31,961 bases of DNA from CAZPMO01 sp964587515 (GCA_964587515.1 CAZPMO010000037.1:1-31961), one strand, 5' to 3'; shown: positions 1 through 9,378, counted from the stretch's first letter. Notes: generated by a model from the sequence alone, not told the origin. Numbers and translations are program-made.

Positions 1-2555
1 TGCCCGGCTGGGACTGCCACGGCCTGCCCATCGAATGGAAGATCGAGGAAAAGTATCGCGCCGACGGCAAGGACAAGGACGAAGTGCCGGTGGTCGAATT
101 CCGCCAGGAATGCCGCGATTTCGCCGCCCACTGGATCGACATCCAGCGCGAGGAATTCCGCCGCCTTGGCGTCGAGGGCGATTGGGACCACCCCTACACC
201 ACCATGACTTACGACGCCGAGGCGCAGATCGTGCGCGAGCTCGGCAAGTTTCTCATGAATGGCGGGCTCTATAAGGGGGCCAAGCCGGTGATGTGGTCGG
301 TGGTCGAAAAGACCGCGCTGGCCGAGGCCGAGATCGAATACAAGGACCACAAATCGACCACCATCTGGGTGCGTTTTCCGGTCGTGAAGGCGCCGTCGCC
401 GGACCTCGAAAACGCGTCGGTGGTAATCTGGACGACGACGCCGTGGACGATCCCGGGCAACCGCGCCGTGGCCTATGGCGACGACCTGGATTACGTGGTC
501 CTGACGGTCGACGCGGCGGCCGAGGACGGTCTCGCCCGTCCCGGTGAAAAACTGGTAATCGCCGAGGCGCTGGCGTCGGCCTTTGCCGCCGATGTCGGGA
601 TCGCCGACTACACGATCGCGAAGACACTCAGGGGCGCGGACCTCGCGGGCGGCGTCTGCCGCCATCCGTTCCATGGCAAGGGCTATGATTTCGACGTCCC
701 CCTGCTGCCCGGCGATCACGTCACCGCGGAAGACGGCACCGGTTTCGTCCATACCGCGCCGGGCCACGGCGCGGAGGATTTCGAGCTTGGCCAGAAATTC
801 GACATCGAAACCCCTCAGACCGTGGGCGGCGACGGGCGCTATTACGATCATGTGCCCTTGTTCGCCGGCGATCACGTTTACAAGGTCGATGGCAAGGTGG
901 CGGATGCGCTTGAGGAAGCCGGCGCGCTGGTGAAGCGCGGCACGGTGGTCCACTCCTATCCCCATTCGTGGCGCTCGAAAGCGCCGTTGATCTTCCGCAA
1001 TACGCCGCAATGGTTCATTTCCATGGACACCAACGACCTGCGGGCGACGGCGTTGGAGGCGATCGACCAAACGGCGTTCTACCCGGCCGCCGGCCGCAAC
1101 CGGCTGCGCGCGATGATCGAAAGCCGGCCGGACTGGTGCGTTTCGCGCCAGCGCGCCTGGGGCGTGCCGATCACGGTGTTCGTCGCGAAGGAAACCGGCG
1201 AGCCGCTGCGCGACGAGAAGGTGCTGGAACGCATTGTCGCCGCGGTCGAGGCCGAGGGCGCCGACGCCTGGTTCGTCAGCGATCCGCAACGCTTCCTGGG
1301 CAACGAATACGACGCGGCCGATTACGAACAGGTCTCCGATATCCTCGACGTGTGGTTCGATTCCGGCTCGACCCACGCCTTCGTGCTGGAGAAGCGTCCG
1401 GAACTCGCCTCTCCCGCCTCGCTCTATCTCGAAGGGTCGGACCAGCATCGCGGCTGGTTCCATTCCTCGCTGCTGGAATCCTGCGGCACGCGCGGCCGCG
1501 CGCCCTATGACGGCGTGCTGACCCATGGATTCGTGCTGTCCGAGGACAAGACCAAGATGTCCAAATCCGAGGGCAACGCGGTCTCGCCGCAGGAGATCAT
1601 CAAGACGCAAGGCGCCGATATCCTGCGTATCTGGGTGGTGGCGTCGGACTATTCCGAGGACCTGAAGATCGGCTCGGAAATCCTGTCCCACCAGGCCGAC
1701 GCCTATCGCCGGCTGCGCAATACGATCCGCTATCTGCTGGGCAATCTGCATGAATTCGACGAGGCCGAGCGTCTCGACCCCGCCGACATGCCGGAGTTGG
1801 AGCGCTGGGTGTTGCATCGGTTGGCGGAACTCGACACGCTGGTGCGGGACTGCGCCGGCCGGTTCGATTTCCACACCATGTTCACCGCGCTGCATAATTT
1901 CTGCGCCGTCGATCTGTCGGCGTTCTATTTCGATATCCGCAAGGATGTCCTCTATTGCAGCCGCAAGGACGATCCCGCCCGCCGCGCCGCCCGCACGGTG
2001 CTCGACGAGCTGTTCTCGCGCCTGACCGCCTGGCTCGCGCCGATCGCCTGCTTCACCGCCGAGGAGGCTTGGCTCAGCCGCTATCCCGACGATACGGGCA
2101 GTGTCCATCTGCGGCTCTACCCTGAAACCCCGCCCACCTGGCGCGACGACGCGCTGGCCGCGAAATGGACCAGAATTCGAGAGGTGCGCCGCGTGGTCAC
2201 CGCTGCGCTTGAAGGAAAGCGCGCCGCCAAGGATATCGGCTCCAGCCTTCAGGCCGCGCCGGTGATCTTCCTCGACGGCCGCTGGGATGATATCGCGACA
2301 AGCGTCGATTGGGCGGAGGTTTGCATCACTTCGTCGGCCAGCATTGCCGAGTTCGGTGATTGGCATAAACACGAAGATACTTTCGAACTGGAAGACGAGG
2401 GGGCAGGCGTCGCGGTCGGGTTCGAGCGCGCCAAGGGCGATAAGTGCGAACGCTGCTGGAAGGAGCTGCCCGAAGTAGGCGCCGAGGCGGCGCACCCGAC
2501 GCTCTGCCATCGCTGCGCCGACGCGGTCGGACATTTCCGCGCAGCGGCGGAATAA
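1..2555 (+). CDS. ileS: isoleucyl-tRNA synthetase, 5'-truncated by window edge
   Basis: Class I aminoacyl-tRNA synthetase that charges tRNA-Ile with isoleucine in the cytoplasm. The frame is open from base 3 with no start, so the gene begins upstream; 850 residues are visible, and about 60-100 are probably missing compared with the usual 930-960. The first visible residues contain the HIGH-type ATP motif (GWDCHGLPIE, HGLP at 18-29). The CP1 editing domain follows, with TTTPWTIP near 430-455 and GTGFVHTAPGHGAEDF near 735-785. The KMSKS loop is intact at 1554-1568. The C-terminal zinc module has four cysteines as CERC (2445-2456) and CHRC (2505-2516). An internal ATG at 84 is not the start, because it lies downstream of the HIGH motif. 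lspA follows after 12 bases, a common proteobacterial pairing. Confidence 0.97.
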   Translation, partial: PGWDCHGLPIEWKIEEKYRADGKDKDEVPVVEFRQECRDFAAHWIDIQREEFRRLGVEGDWDHPYTTMTYDAEAQIVRELGKFLMNGGLYKGAKPVMWSVVEKTALAEAEIEYKDHKSTTIWVRFPVVKAPSPDLENASVVIWTTTPWTIPGNRAVAYGDDLDYVVLTVDAAAEDGLARPGEKLVIAEALASAFAADVGIADYTIAKTLRGADLAGGVCRHPFHGKGYDFDVPLLPGDHVTAEDGTGFVHTAPGHGAEDFELGQKFDIETPQTVGGDGRYYDHVPLFAGDHVYKVDGKVADALEEAGALVKRGTVVHSYPHSWRSKAPLIFRNTPQWFISMDTNDLRATALEAIDQTAFYPAAGRNRLRAMIESRPDWCVSRQRAWGVPITVFVAKETGEPLRDEKVLERIVAAVEAEGADAWFVSDPQRFLGNEYDAADYEQVSDILDVWFDSGSTHAFVLEKRPELASPASLYLEGSDQHRGWFHSSLLESCGTRGRAPYDGVLTHGFVLSEDKTKMSKSEGNAVSPQEIIKTQGADILRIWVVASDYSEDLKIGSEILSHQADAYRRLRNTIRYLLGNLHEFDEAERLDPADMPELERWVLHRLAELDTLVRDCAGRFDFHTMFTALHNFCAVDLSAFYFDIRKDVLYCSRKDDPARRAARTVLDELFSRLTAWLAPIACFTAEEAWLSRYPDDTGSVHLRLYPETPPTWRDDALAAKWTRIREVRRVVTAALEGKRAAKDIGSSLQAAPVIFLDGRWDDIATSVDWAEVCITSSASIAEFGDWHKHEDTFELEDEGAGVAVGFERAKGDKCERCWKELPEVGAEAAHPTLCHRCADAVGHFRAAAE

Positions 2556-2567
2556 GCCGTCCCGGCG

Positions 2568-3065
2568 ATGACCCGGTTCGGACTCCTGTTCGTGGCGCTG
2601 GTGGTCTTTCTCGACCAGCTTTCCAAATGGTGGATCCTCACGGACGTGATGAACCCGCCCCGGATGATCCCGCTGACATCGTTCTTCAACATCGTGCTGG
2701 TCTGGAACCGGGGCGCCAGCTTCGGCATTCTGAACATGCCGGCGGCCTGGGTTCCGTGGCTGCTGTCGGGTATCGCGGTGGTTATCGTGAGCGTTCTTTT
2801 CGTCTGGTTGCGCCGCGTCCAGCAGCGCTGGCTCGCGGCCGGGATCGGCATGATCATCGGCGGCGCGATCGGCAACGTAATCGATCGTCTGCGTTTCGGC
2901 GCGGTGATCGATTTCCTCGACGTTCATGCCGGGCAATATCATTGGCCGGCCTTCAATATCGCCGATTCCGCGATCTGCGTGGGGGTCGTCATCCTGATCA
3001 TTGATGCCTTGATCGCCCGTCCCGACGGGCATAAGTTATTGCAAAATAACGATGAGGAACGCTGA
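2568..3065 (+). CDS. lspA: lipoprotein signal peptidase (signal peptidase II)
   Basis: Inner-membrane aspartyl protease that removes signal peptides from diacylglyceryl-modified prolipoproteins. The protein is 165 aa with four hydrophobic segments (about residues 4-24, 63-81, 88-104 and 133-150). Family motifs are present: NRGASFG (48-54), GNVIDR (102-107), a GAVIDFLD block and FNIADSAI. The likely catalytic aspartates are D115 (VIDFLD) and D133 (FNIAD), 18 residues apart as in E. coli LspA. The ATG lies 12 bases after the ileS stop with only a weak ribosome-binding site, suggesting co-transcription and perhaps coupling. The next gene encodes a lipoprotein, a natural substrate. Confidence 0.97.
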   Translation: MTRFGLLFVALVVFLDQLSKWWILTDVMNPPRMIPLTSFFNIVLVWNRGASFGILNMPAAWVPWLLSGIAVVIVSVLFVWLRRVQQRWLAAGIGMIIGGAIGNVIDRLRFGAVIDFLDVHAGQYHWPAFNIADSAICVGVVILIIDALIARPDGHKLLQNNDEER

Positions 3066-3068
3066 GCC

Positions 3069-3656
3069 ATGATCAGCACCCTTTCAGCACCGGGCAGACG
3101 CCTGGCGATCACGGGGGCGCTCGCCCTGTCCGTCGCGCTCGGCGGGTGTTCGGGCACGGAAGAGATCTTCGGACTCGCGAAATCCGCGCCCGACGAGTTC
3201 GCGGTCGTGGCCCGCGTGCCGCTGGCCATGCCGCCGGATTACGGTCTGCGGCCGCCGGCGCCGGGCGTCAGGCGACCCCAGGAGCGTGAAATCAAGGACC
3301 AGGCGCGGCGCACCCTGGTCTCCAGCGGGACCGACCGGACCCTTCCCGCGCTGGCCGGAAAGGGAAGGCAGAGTGCGGGCGAATCCGCTCTGCTGGCCCG
3401 CGCCGGCGCGCGCAACGCCGACCCGTCGATCCGCAAGACCGTCAACCGCGAGAACCAGGTGCTGGCCGAGAACGAAGGCGGCCTGGTGGACAAGATGATG
3501 TTCTGGCGGGAGAGCCCGCCCCCGGGATCGGTGCTCAATGCCGGTCTCGAAGCGAAACGGTTGCGCGAAAACTCGGCCTTGGGCGACGCCGCGACAAAGG
3601 GCGCGACCCCGGTCATCGAGCACAAACGGCGAGGACTACTCGACCGATTCTTCTAG
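3069..3656 (+). CDS. DUF3035 lipoprotein, BamF-like
   Basis: Predicted outer-membrane lipoprotein of 195 aa. It has a hydrophobic signal peptide ending in a lipobox (VALGGC) with the lipidated cysteine at residue 27. The segment just after it, APDEFAVVARVPLAMPPDY, matches what I recall as the conserved element of DUF3035, called BamF in alphaproteobacterial BAM complexes and resembling the N-terminal motif of BamC. The rest is polar, low in predicted structure, with basic and glycine-rich stretches. The ATG is 3 bases after the lspA stop, with AGGAA upstream, so it is operonic with lspA. A role in outer-membrane beta-barrel assembly is inference from family naming; the lipoprotein assignment itself is clear from the sequence. 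Confidence 0.82.
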   Translation: MISTLSAPGRRLAITGALALSVALGGCSGTEEIFGLAKSAPDEFAVVARVPLAMPPDYGLRPPAPGVRRPQEREIKDQARRTLVSSGTDRTLPALAGKGRQSAGESALLARAGARNADPSIRKTVNRENQVLAENEGGLVDKMMFWRESPPPGSVLNAGLEAKRLRENSALGDAATKGATPVIEHKRRGLLDRFF

Positions 3657-3785
3657 AGGCGCGCTGACCGAACTGTGATCGGTCCTCTATTGCGAAAGTT
3701 TCGCCTTCCGACCATATAGCTAAAGCGGTGGTGCCCGCGGGCGTGAAAGTGCGCCCAGGCTACCGTTCGTGGTTTGGAGGAAAGC

Positions 3786-5144
3786 ATGACGCGCATCCGT
3801 TCCTGCGTTTCGATACGCCATCTGGCGGCGCTCGGAATCCTGTTCGCATCGACATTCGCGCCCGGCGCAATCGCGGGCGTGTTCAATCCCACGACCTTCA
3901 CGCTGAAGAACGGGCTCCAGGTGGTGGTGATTTCCAATCACCGCGCGCCGATCGCAATCCAGATGCTGTGGTACAAGGTCGGATCGGCCGACGAGCCCGC
4001 CGGCAAATCGGGAATTGCCCATTTCCTCGAACATCTGATGTTCAAAGGCACGCCGAGCGTGCCGCCCGGCGAATTTTCCAAGATCGTCGCCCGCAACGGC
4101 GGCCAGGACAACGCCTTCACCAGCCATGATTACACGGCCTATTTCCAGCGCGTCGCGCGCGACCGGCTGGAACTTGTGATGCGCCTCGAAGCCGACCGCA
4201 TGGCGAACCTGACCCTGACCGACGCCGAAGTGTTGCCCGAGCGCGACGTCGTGCTGGAAGAGCGCCGCTCGCGCACCGGCAATAATCCGGGCGCCCAGCT
4301 TTATGAACAAAGCCGCGCCGCTTTTTACCTCCATCATCCCTATCGAAATCCGGTGATCGGCTGGAAAAACGAGATCGAGCGGTTGAACACCCGGGATGCG
4401 CTCGATTTCTACCGCAAATATTACGCGCCCAACAACGCGGTGCTGATCATCGCCGGCGATGTGACCGCCGACGAGGTGCGCCGCCTCGCCGAAAAATATT
4501 ACGGACCGATCGCGGCGCGCGCCACGCCGCCGCGCGACCGGCTGGTGGAGCCGCCGCATCTGGCGGCCCGGCGTGTCGTCCTGAAGAGCCCGCAGGTCGG
4601 CCAACCCTCATGGTCGCGCCGCTACCTCGCGCCCAGCTACAACGCCGGTGAAAAACAGCACGCGCCGGCGCTCCAGGTGCTGTCGCAAATTCTCGGCGGC
4701 GGCTCGACCAGCCGGCTTTACCGAGCGCTGGTGGTCGACGCGAAGATCGCGGCCTCGGCCGGCGCGTGGTACAGCCCCGACGACCTCGATCTCGGCTCGT
4801 TCGGGCTGTCGGGCAGTCCGCGTCCGGGGACCGATCCCGCCGCGCTGCAAAAGGCCATGCTGGAACAGGTCAACGGGCTGTTGAAAGAAGGCGTCACCGA
4901 GGACGAGGTGGCGCGCGCCCGCAAATCGCTGCTGGCCGCCGCGATCTATGTGCGCGACGGCCTGCGGGCCGGGCCCAACATCATAGGCCGCGCGCTGACC
5001 ACGGGCCGCACGGTCGCCGATGTGGAATCGTGGCCGGAGCGCATCGGCAAGGTGACCGTCGAACAAGTCAACGCAGCCGCGCGCGCGGTGCTGCTGGAAC
5101 GCAATTCGGTGACCAGCGTCCTGCTGCCCGACCCGGCGAGCTGA
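3786..5144 (+). CDS. M16 family zinc peptidase, catalytic subunit
   Basis: Secreted M16 (insulinase/processing-peptidase-like) metallopeptidase of 452 aa. An N-terminal signal peptide ends around AIAG (residue ~31). The inverted zinc motif HFLEH sits at residues 79-83 (from 4020), and the distal glutamate ligand is in the VVLEERRSR segment about 75 residues later, so the zinc site looks complete. The C-terminal M16 domain carries GGGSTSRLYRALV. I chose ATG 3786 because GGAGGAA lies four bases upstream; a TTG at 3774 in frame has no better site. A near-identical architecture follows 14 bases downstream but without the zinc motif, so the two probably form an alpha/beta heterodimer in the periplasm. 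The substrate cannot be read from the sequence. Confidence 0.93.
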   Translation: MTRIRSCVSIRHLAALGILFASTFAPGAIAGVFNPTTFTLKNGLQVVVISNHRAPIAIQMLWYKVGSADEPAGKSGIAHFLEHLMFKGTPSVPPGEFSKIVARNGGQDNAFTSHDYTAYFQRVARDRLELVMRLEADRMANLTLTDAEVLPERDVVLEERRSRTGNNPGAQLYEQSRAAFYLHHPYRNPVIGWKNEIERLNTRDALDFYRKYYAPNNAVLIIAGDVTADEVRRLAEKYYGPIAARATPPRDRLVEPPHLAARRVVLKSPQVGQPSWSRRYLAPSYNAGEKQHAPALQVLSQILGGGSTSRLYRALVVDAKIAASAGAWYSPDDLDLGSFGLSGSPRPGTDPAALQKAMLEQVNGLLKEGVTEDEVARARKSLLAAAIYVRDGLRAGPNIIGRALTTGRTVADVESWPERIGKVTVEQVNAAARAVLLERNSVTSVLLPDPAS

Positions 5145-5158
5145 AGGAGAGGGCAGGC

Positions 5159-6499
5159 ATGAAAAAACTTATCCATGTCGTGATCCTGCTAGCGATCGCC
5201 GTCGTCGCCCAGGTGACGCCGGCGGGCGCGGTAAAGATCGAGCGCGTCCAAAGTCCCGGCGGTATCGAGGCCTGGTTCGTCCACGACACATCGGTGCCCA
5301 CCGTAACGGTGAGCTTCGCGTTCGAGGGCGGCGCGTCGCTCGATCCGGCCGGCCGGGAAGGGCTCGCCGACATGGTCTCGGGGCTGCTCGACGAGGGCGC
5401 CGGCGATCTCGATTCACAGGCCTTTCAGCGCGCCATCGAGGATATTTCCGCCGGGATTTCCTTCGACGCCGGGCGCGATCGGTTCACCGGCTCTCTACGC
5501 ACCTTGAGCGCCCACCGCGACGCGGCGTTTGGTCTGATGCGGTTGGCCCTGACAGCGCCGCGCTTCGACGCGGAGCCGGTCGAACGGATCCGGTCCCAGC
5601 TTATCGCCGGGCTAAAATCCCAAGAGAAAAATCCCCGCCGCATCGCCGGGCGCACCTGGATGGGAGCCATGTTTCCCGACCACCCCTATGGCCGTCCCGT
5701 CGGCGGCACGCCCAAGACGGTCAAATCCATAACGCCCGCCGACCTTGCCGGGTTCGTGCGCGCGCGCTTCGCCCGCTCTGGACTCAAGATCGGGGTGGTT
5801 GGCGATATCGATGGCAATGAACTCGGCCGCCGCCTAGACGAAATGTTCAGCGCGCTGCCGGAAAATGGCCGCGCGCGGACCGTGCCCGAGGCGAAGCCGC
5901 CGAGCTCCGGCCGGTTGATCGTGGTGCGCAAGCCTATACCGCAATCCATCGTGATATTCGGTCAGCCCGGCGTCAAACGGCACGACCCGGATTATTACGC
6001 GCTTTATCTGTTGAACCATGCGATCGGCGGCGGCGGGTTCACCTCGCGCCTGACCGAGGAAATTCGCGAAAAACGGGGCCTCGCCTATTCGGTCTATTCC
6101 TATCTTAATCCGATGGACCGGGCAGGGCTGATCATGGGCGGCCTGGGAACCCAGAATGCGCGCGTCGCGAAATCGCTTTCCATTCTGCGCGACGAATGGC
6201 GCCGGGCCGCCGAACACGGCCTCAGCGACGCCGAGCTCGACGCCACGAAGACCTATATCAACGGCTCGTTCCCGCTGCGCCTTGATTCAAGCCGCCGCAT
6301 CGCCGGTCTGATGGTCGCCATTCAGGTGAACAATCTCGGCATCGATTACATCGAACGCCGGACCGCCCTGATCAACGCGGTCACCGACGAGGATATCCGC
6401 CGCGTCGCGCGGCGCTACCTTGCGCCGGAAAAGCTGACCATTGTCGTGGTCGGCGATCCCAAGGGTCTCAAAAGCACGCCCGTTTCCGAGGATTACTGA
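5159..6499 (+). CDS. M16 family peptidase-like, non-catalytic partner
   Basis: Second M16 protein, 446 aa, with a signal peptide of about 24 residues (MKKLIHVV... to TPAGA). Where the zinc motif HxxEH should be there is GLADMVSGLLDEG, so zinc binding and proteolysis are not expected. The C-terminal half keeps GGGGFTSRLTEEIREKRG and GLAYSVYSY, the Arg/Tyr element by which the inactive M16 subunit helps hold substrate. It starts at ATG 5159 with AAGGAGA upstream, 14 bases after the catalytic partner. An open frame extends far upstream of this ATG, but that part overlaps the partner gene and is a shadow. Function as an obligate partner subunit is known for M16 pairs and inferred here. Confidence 0.92.
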   Translation: MKKLIHVVILLAIAVVAQVTPAGAVKIERVQSPGGIEAWFVHDTSVPTVTVSFAFEGGASLDPAGREGLADMVSGLLDEGAGDLDSQAFQRAIEDISAGISFDAGRDRFTGSLRTLSAHRDAAFGLMRLALTAPRFDAEPVERIRSQLIAGLKSQEKNPRRIAGRTWMGAMFPDHPYGRPVGGTPKTVKSITPADLAGFVRARFARSGLKIGVVGDIDGNELGRRLDEMFSALPENGRARTVPEAKPPSSGRLIVVRKPIPQSIVIFGQPGVKRHDPDYYALYLLNHAIGGGGFTSRLTEEIREKRGLAYSVYSYLNPMDRAGLIMGGLGTQNARVAKSLSILRDEWRRAAEHGLSDAELDATKTYINGSFPLRLDSSRRIAGLMVAIQVNNLGIDYIERRTALINAVTDEDIRRVARRYLAPEKLTIVVVGDPKGLKSTPVSEDY

Positions 6500-6514
6500 T
6501 AACGAGCCCCGGGA

Positions 6515-8275
6515 TCAGTCTGGTTCGTAGCCGAAGGTTTCGGCGAACGGACGCAGGGCGGCCAGATGGGGTTCGAACTGCGCGCGGTATCGCGTCCACC
6601 GCCCGCTGGCGCGCGGATAGATCGGCTCGACCACGGCTTCGTAACTCGGCGTCGAGATAAAACGCCCCGCCGCCGCGCTCCGGTAATCGCGTATCGCGTC
6701 ATGCCAGGGCACATCCAGGAAACCCAGTATTTTCCGGATCGTCCCCTCGTAATCGGCGATCAGGTCCTCGTAGCGATATTCGAGCCAGGCAAGCCGCGTG
6801 TGGGCCCGGCAGTGCAGCCAGAACCCCATCACGTCGGCGTAAAGCTCGACGGTCGACGCCAGCGACGTGAAGTTCACCATCGCCTTGTTGGGCTCGAACC
6901 GCTGCATGAAGCAGCTCAGGCAGACATCGCGGGGATCGCGCAGGGAGACGACAATGCGCGCGTTGGGGAAGACCGTCCCGATCAGCCCGAGATTGGTGAT
7001 GTTCAGCGGCAGCTTGTCGACCAGGCGGCGGCCTTGCCCGCGCGCGCCGAACCGGTTGTCGCAATAGGTCCCGAATATGCCGCGCCAGCGTTCCACCGTC
7101 CGGGCCGAGGGCGCGTCCAGGCAATCCGGATAGGTCCCGCGCGACACCAGTCGCTGCTTGAGATATTCCAGCGGACTGCTTTCTTCGGTGGTGAACAGGT
7201 CGGGATGGGCGTCCAGCATCCGTTCGATCAGGGTGGTGCCGGATCGCGGGAAGCCGACCAGGAAGACGGGGCTTTCGTCGCCGTGGTCGATACCGACGGA
7301 CGGGCCCGCCAGCCGGGTTTCCGTAAACCAGGCGCGGTCGCGGTCCAGTTCGCGCCGGTATTCATCGCGGTCGATGCCGCGCACCGCGTCGGTCTCTTCG
7401 TCGAGCCGGTTGGCGGTCTCGAAGGATGCGAAGGCGTCATCGGCCTGCCCCAGCCGGTCGAGAGTGTGGCCGAGATCGAAATGGGCGGCGATGCGAAGTT
7501 CGGGTTCGGTGGTCTCGGCGAGCGCCCGGCGAAGATGCGCCGCCGCGTCGTCGAAATCCCCCGCGTGTCGCGCCAGCGCCCCGGCGATAATATTGCCGCC
7601 CGGGGAGGCGGGCGCGATTTCCAGCAGCTTCGCGACCACCCGCGCCGCCTCGTCGCGCCGGTTCAGCCGTTCGAGGGATTCGGCATGGTTGTAAAGCGTG
7701 TCCACGTCATCGGGGGCGATCTCGGCGGCGCGGCGGAAAATTTCCACGGCGTCGTCGCGCCGCCCGTCTTCCTTCATCAGCACGCCGAGATTGTTCAGCG
7801 CGCCGAGATGATCCGGCGCGCGCTCCAGCGCCTCGCGGTATATGGCCTCGGCCTCGCGGCGGCGGCCTTGTTCGGCGAGGACCGCGCCGAGATTGAACCT
7901 GGCGTCCGCGAACCCGGGATCGCGCGCGATGGCTTCCCGGAACGCTTCTTCCGCCGCCGTGGGCTCACCTGTTGCGCCCCGCGCCGCGCCCAGCGAGTTG
8001 AAGAATTCCGCCTTGTCACCGTCCAGCGCAATGGCTTTTTCGATCCAATCGATGGCGCGCGCCGCCGCGCCCGTCTGAAGCGCGACCACGCCCAGCAGAT
8101 GGTGCAGGTCAGCGTCGTCGGGGGCCGAGCGCAGAAGGTCGCGATACACCGGTTCGGCCTCGGCAGGGTATCCGGCGCGGTGGCGCGCCAGGGCGGCGCG
8201 CTTGCGGTCGTCCCAATTCGCGGCGGGATCGTCGTTCGAGGCCGGCGGCCCCGATTCCGTCACGCGCTCCCCCAC
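6515..8275 (-). CDS. TPR-repeat sulfotransferase
   Basis: Protein of about 586 aa. Residues ~30-290 hold repeated 34-residue TPR units with the W/L-G-A-P pattern. Residues ~335-560 form a sulfotransferase domain: the 5'-phosphosulfate loop is GFPRSGTT (341-348), the 3'-phosphate element is IVVSLRDPRDVCLS (441-454), and KLPLN lies at 421-425. It probably transfers sulfate from PAPS to a protein or glycan recruited by the TPRs; the acceptor is unknown. Two starts are possible: GTG 8275 and GTG 8263. The latter forms a GTGA overlap with the stop of the upstream methyltransferase and has GGGGGAG just before it, so it may be the true one. No signal peptide is visible. Its 3' end converges on the M16 gene with 15 bases between them. 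Confidence 0.88.
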   Translation of the reverse strand: MGERVTESGPPASNDDPAANWDDRKRAALARHRAGYPAEAEPVYRDLLRSAPDDADLHHLLGVVALQTGAAARAIDWIEKAIALDGDKAEFFNSLGAARGATGEPTAAEEAFREAIARDPGFADARFNLGAVLAEQGRRREAEAIYREALERAPDHLGALNNLGVLMKEDGRRDDAVEIFRRAAEIAPDDVDTLYNHAESLERLNRRDEAARVVAKLLEIAPASPGGNIIAGALARHAGDFDDAAAHLRRALAETTEPELRIAAHFDLGHTLDRLGQADDAFASFETANRLDEETDAVRGIDRDEYRRELDRDRAWFTETRLAGPSVGIDHGDESPVFLVGFPRSGTTLIERMLDAHPDLFTTEESSPLEYLKQRLVSRGTYPDCLDAPSARTVERWRGIFGTYCDNRFGARGQGRRLVDKLPLNITNLGLIGTVFPNARIVVSLRDPRDVCLSCFMQRFEPNKAMVNFTSLASTVELYADVMGFWLHCRAHTRLAWLEYRYEDLIADYEGTIRKILGFLDVPWHDAIRDYRSAAAGRFISTPSYEAVVEPIYPRASGRWTRYRAQFEPHLAALRPFAETFGYEPD

Positions 8276-9378
8276 ACGTCCTCGGCAATGCCGACGATCA
8301 GCGCCAGCTTGCGGCGCTCGTCATCGTGGGTGATGACCTGACCAGAGCCCGGCGCGCTGGCGAAACCGCATTGCGGGCTGAGCGACAGCCGCTCGAGCGG
8401 GATATATTTCGCCGCCTCGTCGATGCGGCGCTTGAGGTCGTCGGCGCTCTCAAGCTCCGGCGTCTTGGTGCTGACCAGGCCCAGCACCACGTGTTTGTCG
8501 GGGCCCATGTGGCGCAACGGCGCGAAATCGCCGGCGCGTTCGGTGTCGTATTCCAGGAAAAACGCATCCACGTTGACCTGGTTGAAGATTACATCGGCGA
8601 TGGGGTCATAGCCGCCCTCGGCCATCCAGGTGCCCTTGAGGTTGCCGCGGCACATGTGAATGCCCACCGTCATGTTGTCAGGCCGGCCGTCGACGGCGGC
8701 GTTGATCAGTTTGGCGTAACGCGCGGTGAGCTGTTCCGGGTCTTCGCCGCGCGCCACCACGTCCTCGCGGAACCGCGTGTCGCAATGGCACGGCAGCGCG
8801 GTCTCATCCAGCTGGAGATAGGTGCAGCCGGCCTCGGCCAGCGCCGCGATCTCGGCGCGGTAGATGGCGGCGAGGTCGTCGTAATAGACGTCCATGTCGG
8901 GATAGACGGTTTCCTCCACCGCGCGCGGCCCGAGGAAATAATGCATCACCGGCGGCGAGGCCATGGTTACCTTGGGCGTGCGGCTGGTGAGTCCGGCGAT
9001 GAACTTGAAATCCTCGACCACGATGGGGCGCGTCCGGCGCAGCGGTTTTTGGGCGTAGGGCGATTTTTCCAGCTTCGCGTCGCCGTCCTCCGTACGGAAA
9101 CCGATGGCGCCCTCGCGCAACCCGAACCCCTCGACCGCGTCGATGAAACCGGCCGACCAGCCGCGCCGGCGGAACTCGCCGTCGGTGACCGATTTCAGCC
9201 CCATCTCTTCCTCGAACGCCACCAGATCGCGGATCGCCGCGTCCTGGGCGGCGCGCACCTCGTCGGCTGTCGCGTTGCCGGCGCGCGCGTCCCGCACCGC
9301 TTTCATCAGCGCGTCGGGGCGCTGGAAACTGCCGATATGTTCGGCCCGAAATGGCGGCCCGCTCCCGTTGACGCTCAT
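8260..9378 (-). CDS. cobalamin-independent methionine synthase-like (MetE C-terminal family)
   Basis: Zinc-dependent methyltransferase of the MetE/UROD fold, 372 aa. It corresponds to the catalytic C-terminal half of MetE and lacks the N-terminal duplicate domain, as in YxjG/YxjH-type proteins. The zinc ligands can be placed: H241 and C243 (GIHMCRGN), E276 (FFLEYDTER) and C337 (LSPQCGFAS). The N-terminus has the family's AEHIGSFQRP and TDGEFRRRGW motifs. It may make methionine from homocysteine or act on another thiol; short family members vary in methyl donor. It overlaps the downstream sulfotransferase gene, so the two are co-translated. A methyl-cycle enzyme beside a PAPS user hints at sulfur metabolism, but that is inference only. 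Confidence 0.9.
   Translation of the reverse strand: MSVNGSGPPFRAEHIGSFQRPDALMKAVRDARAGNATADEVRAAQDAAIRDLVAFEEEMGLKSVTDGEFRRRGWSAGFIDAVEGFGLREGAIGFRTEDGDAKLEKSPYAQKPLRRTRPIVVEDFKFIAGLTSRTPKVTMASPPVMHYFLGPRAVEETVYPDMDVYYDDLAAIYRAEIAALAEAGCTYLQLDETALPCHCDTRFREDVVARGEDPEQLTARYAKLINAAVDGRPDNMTVGIHMCRGNLKGTWMAEGGYDPIADVIFNQVNVDAFFLEYDTERAGDFAPLRHMGPDKHVVLGLVSTKTPELESADDLKRRIDEAAKYIPLERLSLSPQCGFASAPGSGQVITHDDERRKLALIVGIAEDVWGSA

Noticed and set aside
84..2555. ileS starting at ATG 84
   Set aside because: The HIGH-type motif lies upstream of this ATG in the same open frame, so the gene enters the window from the left.
3666..3684. Hairpin GACCGA/TCGGTC after the BamF-like gene as terminator
   Set aside because: Only six base pairs and no T-run follows.
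3690..3720. Sigma-70-like promoter before the M16 pair (TTGCGA ... TATAGC)
   Set aside because: Both hexamers match only four of six bases and the spacing is 19, too weak to claim.
6566..8341. 591-codon open frame opposite the TPR-sulfotransferase
   Set aside because: It is an antisense shadow produced by high G+C; its translation has no domain pattern, while the minus strand has complete TPR and sulfotransferase motifs.
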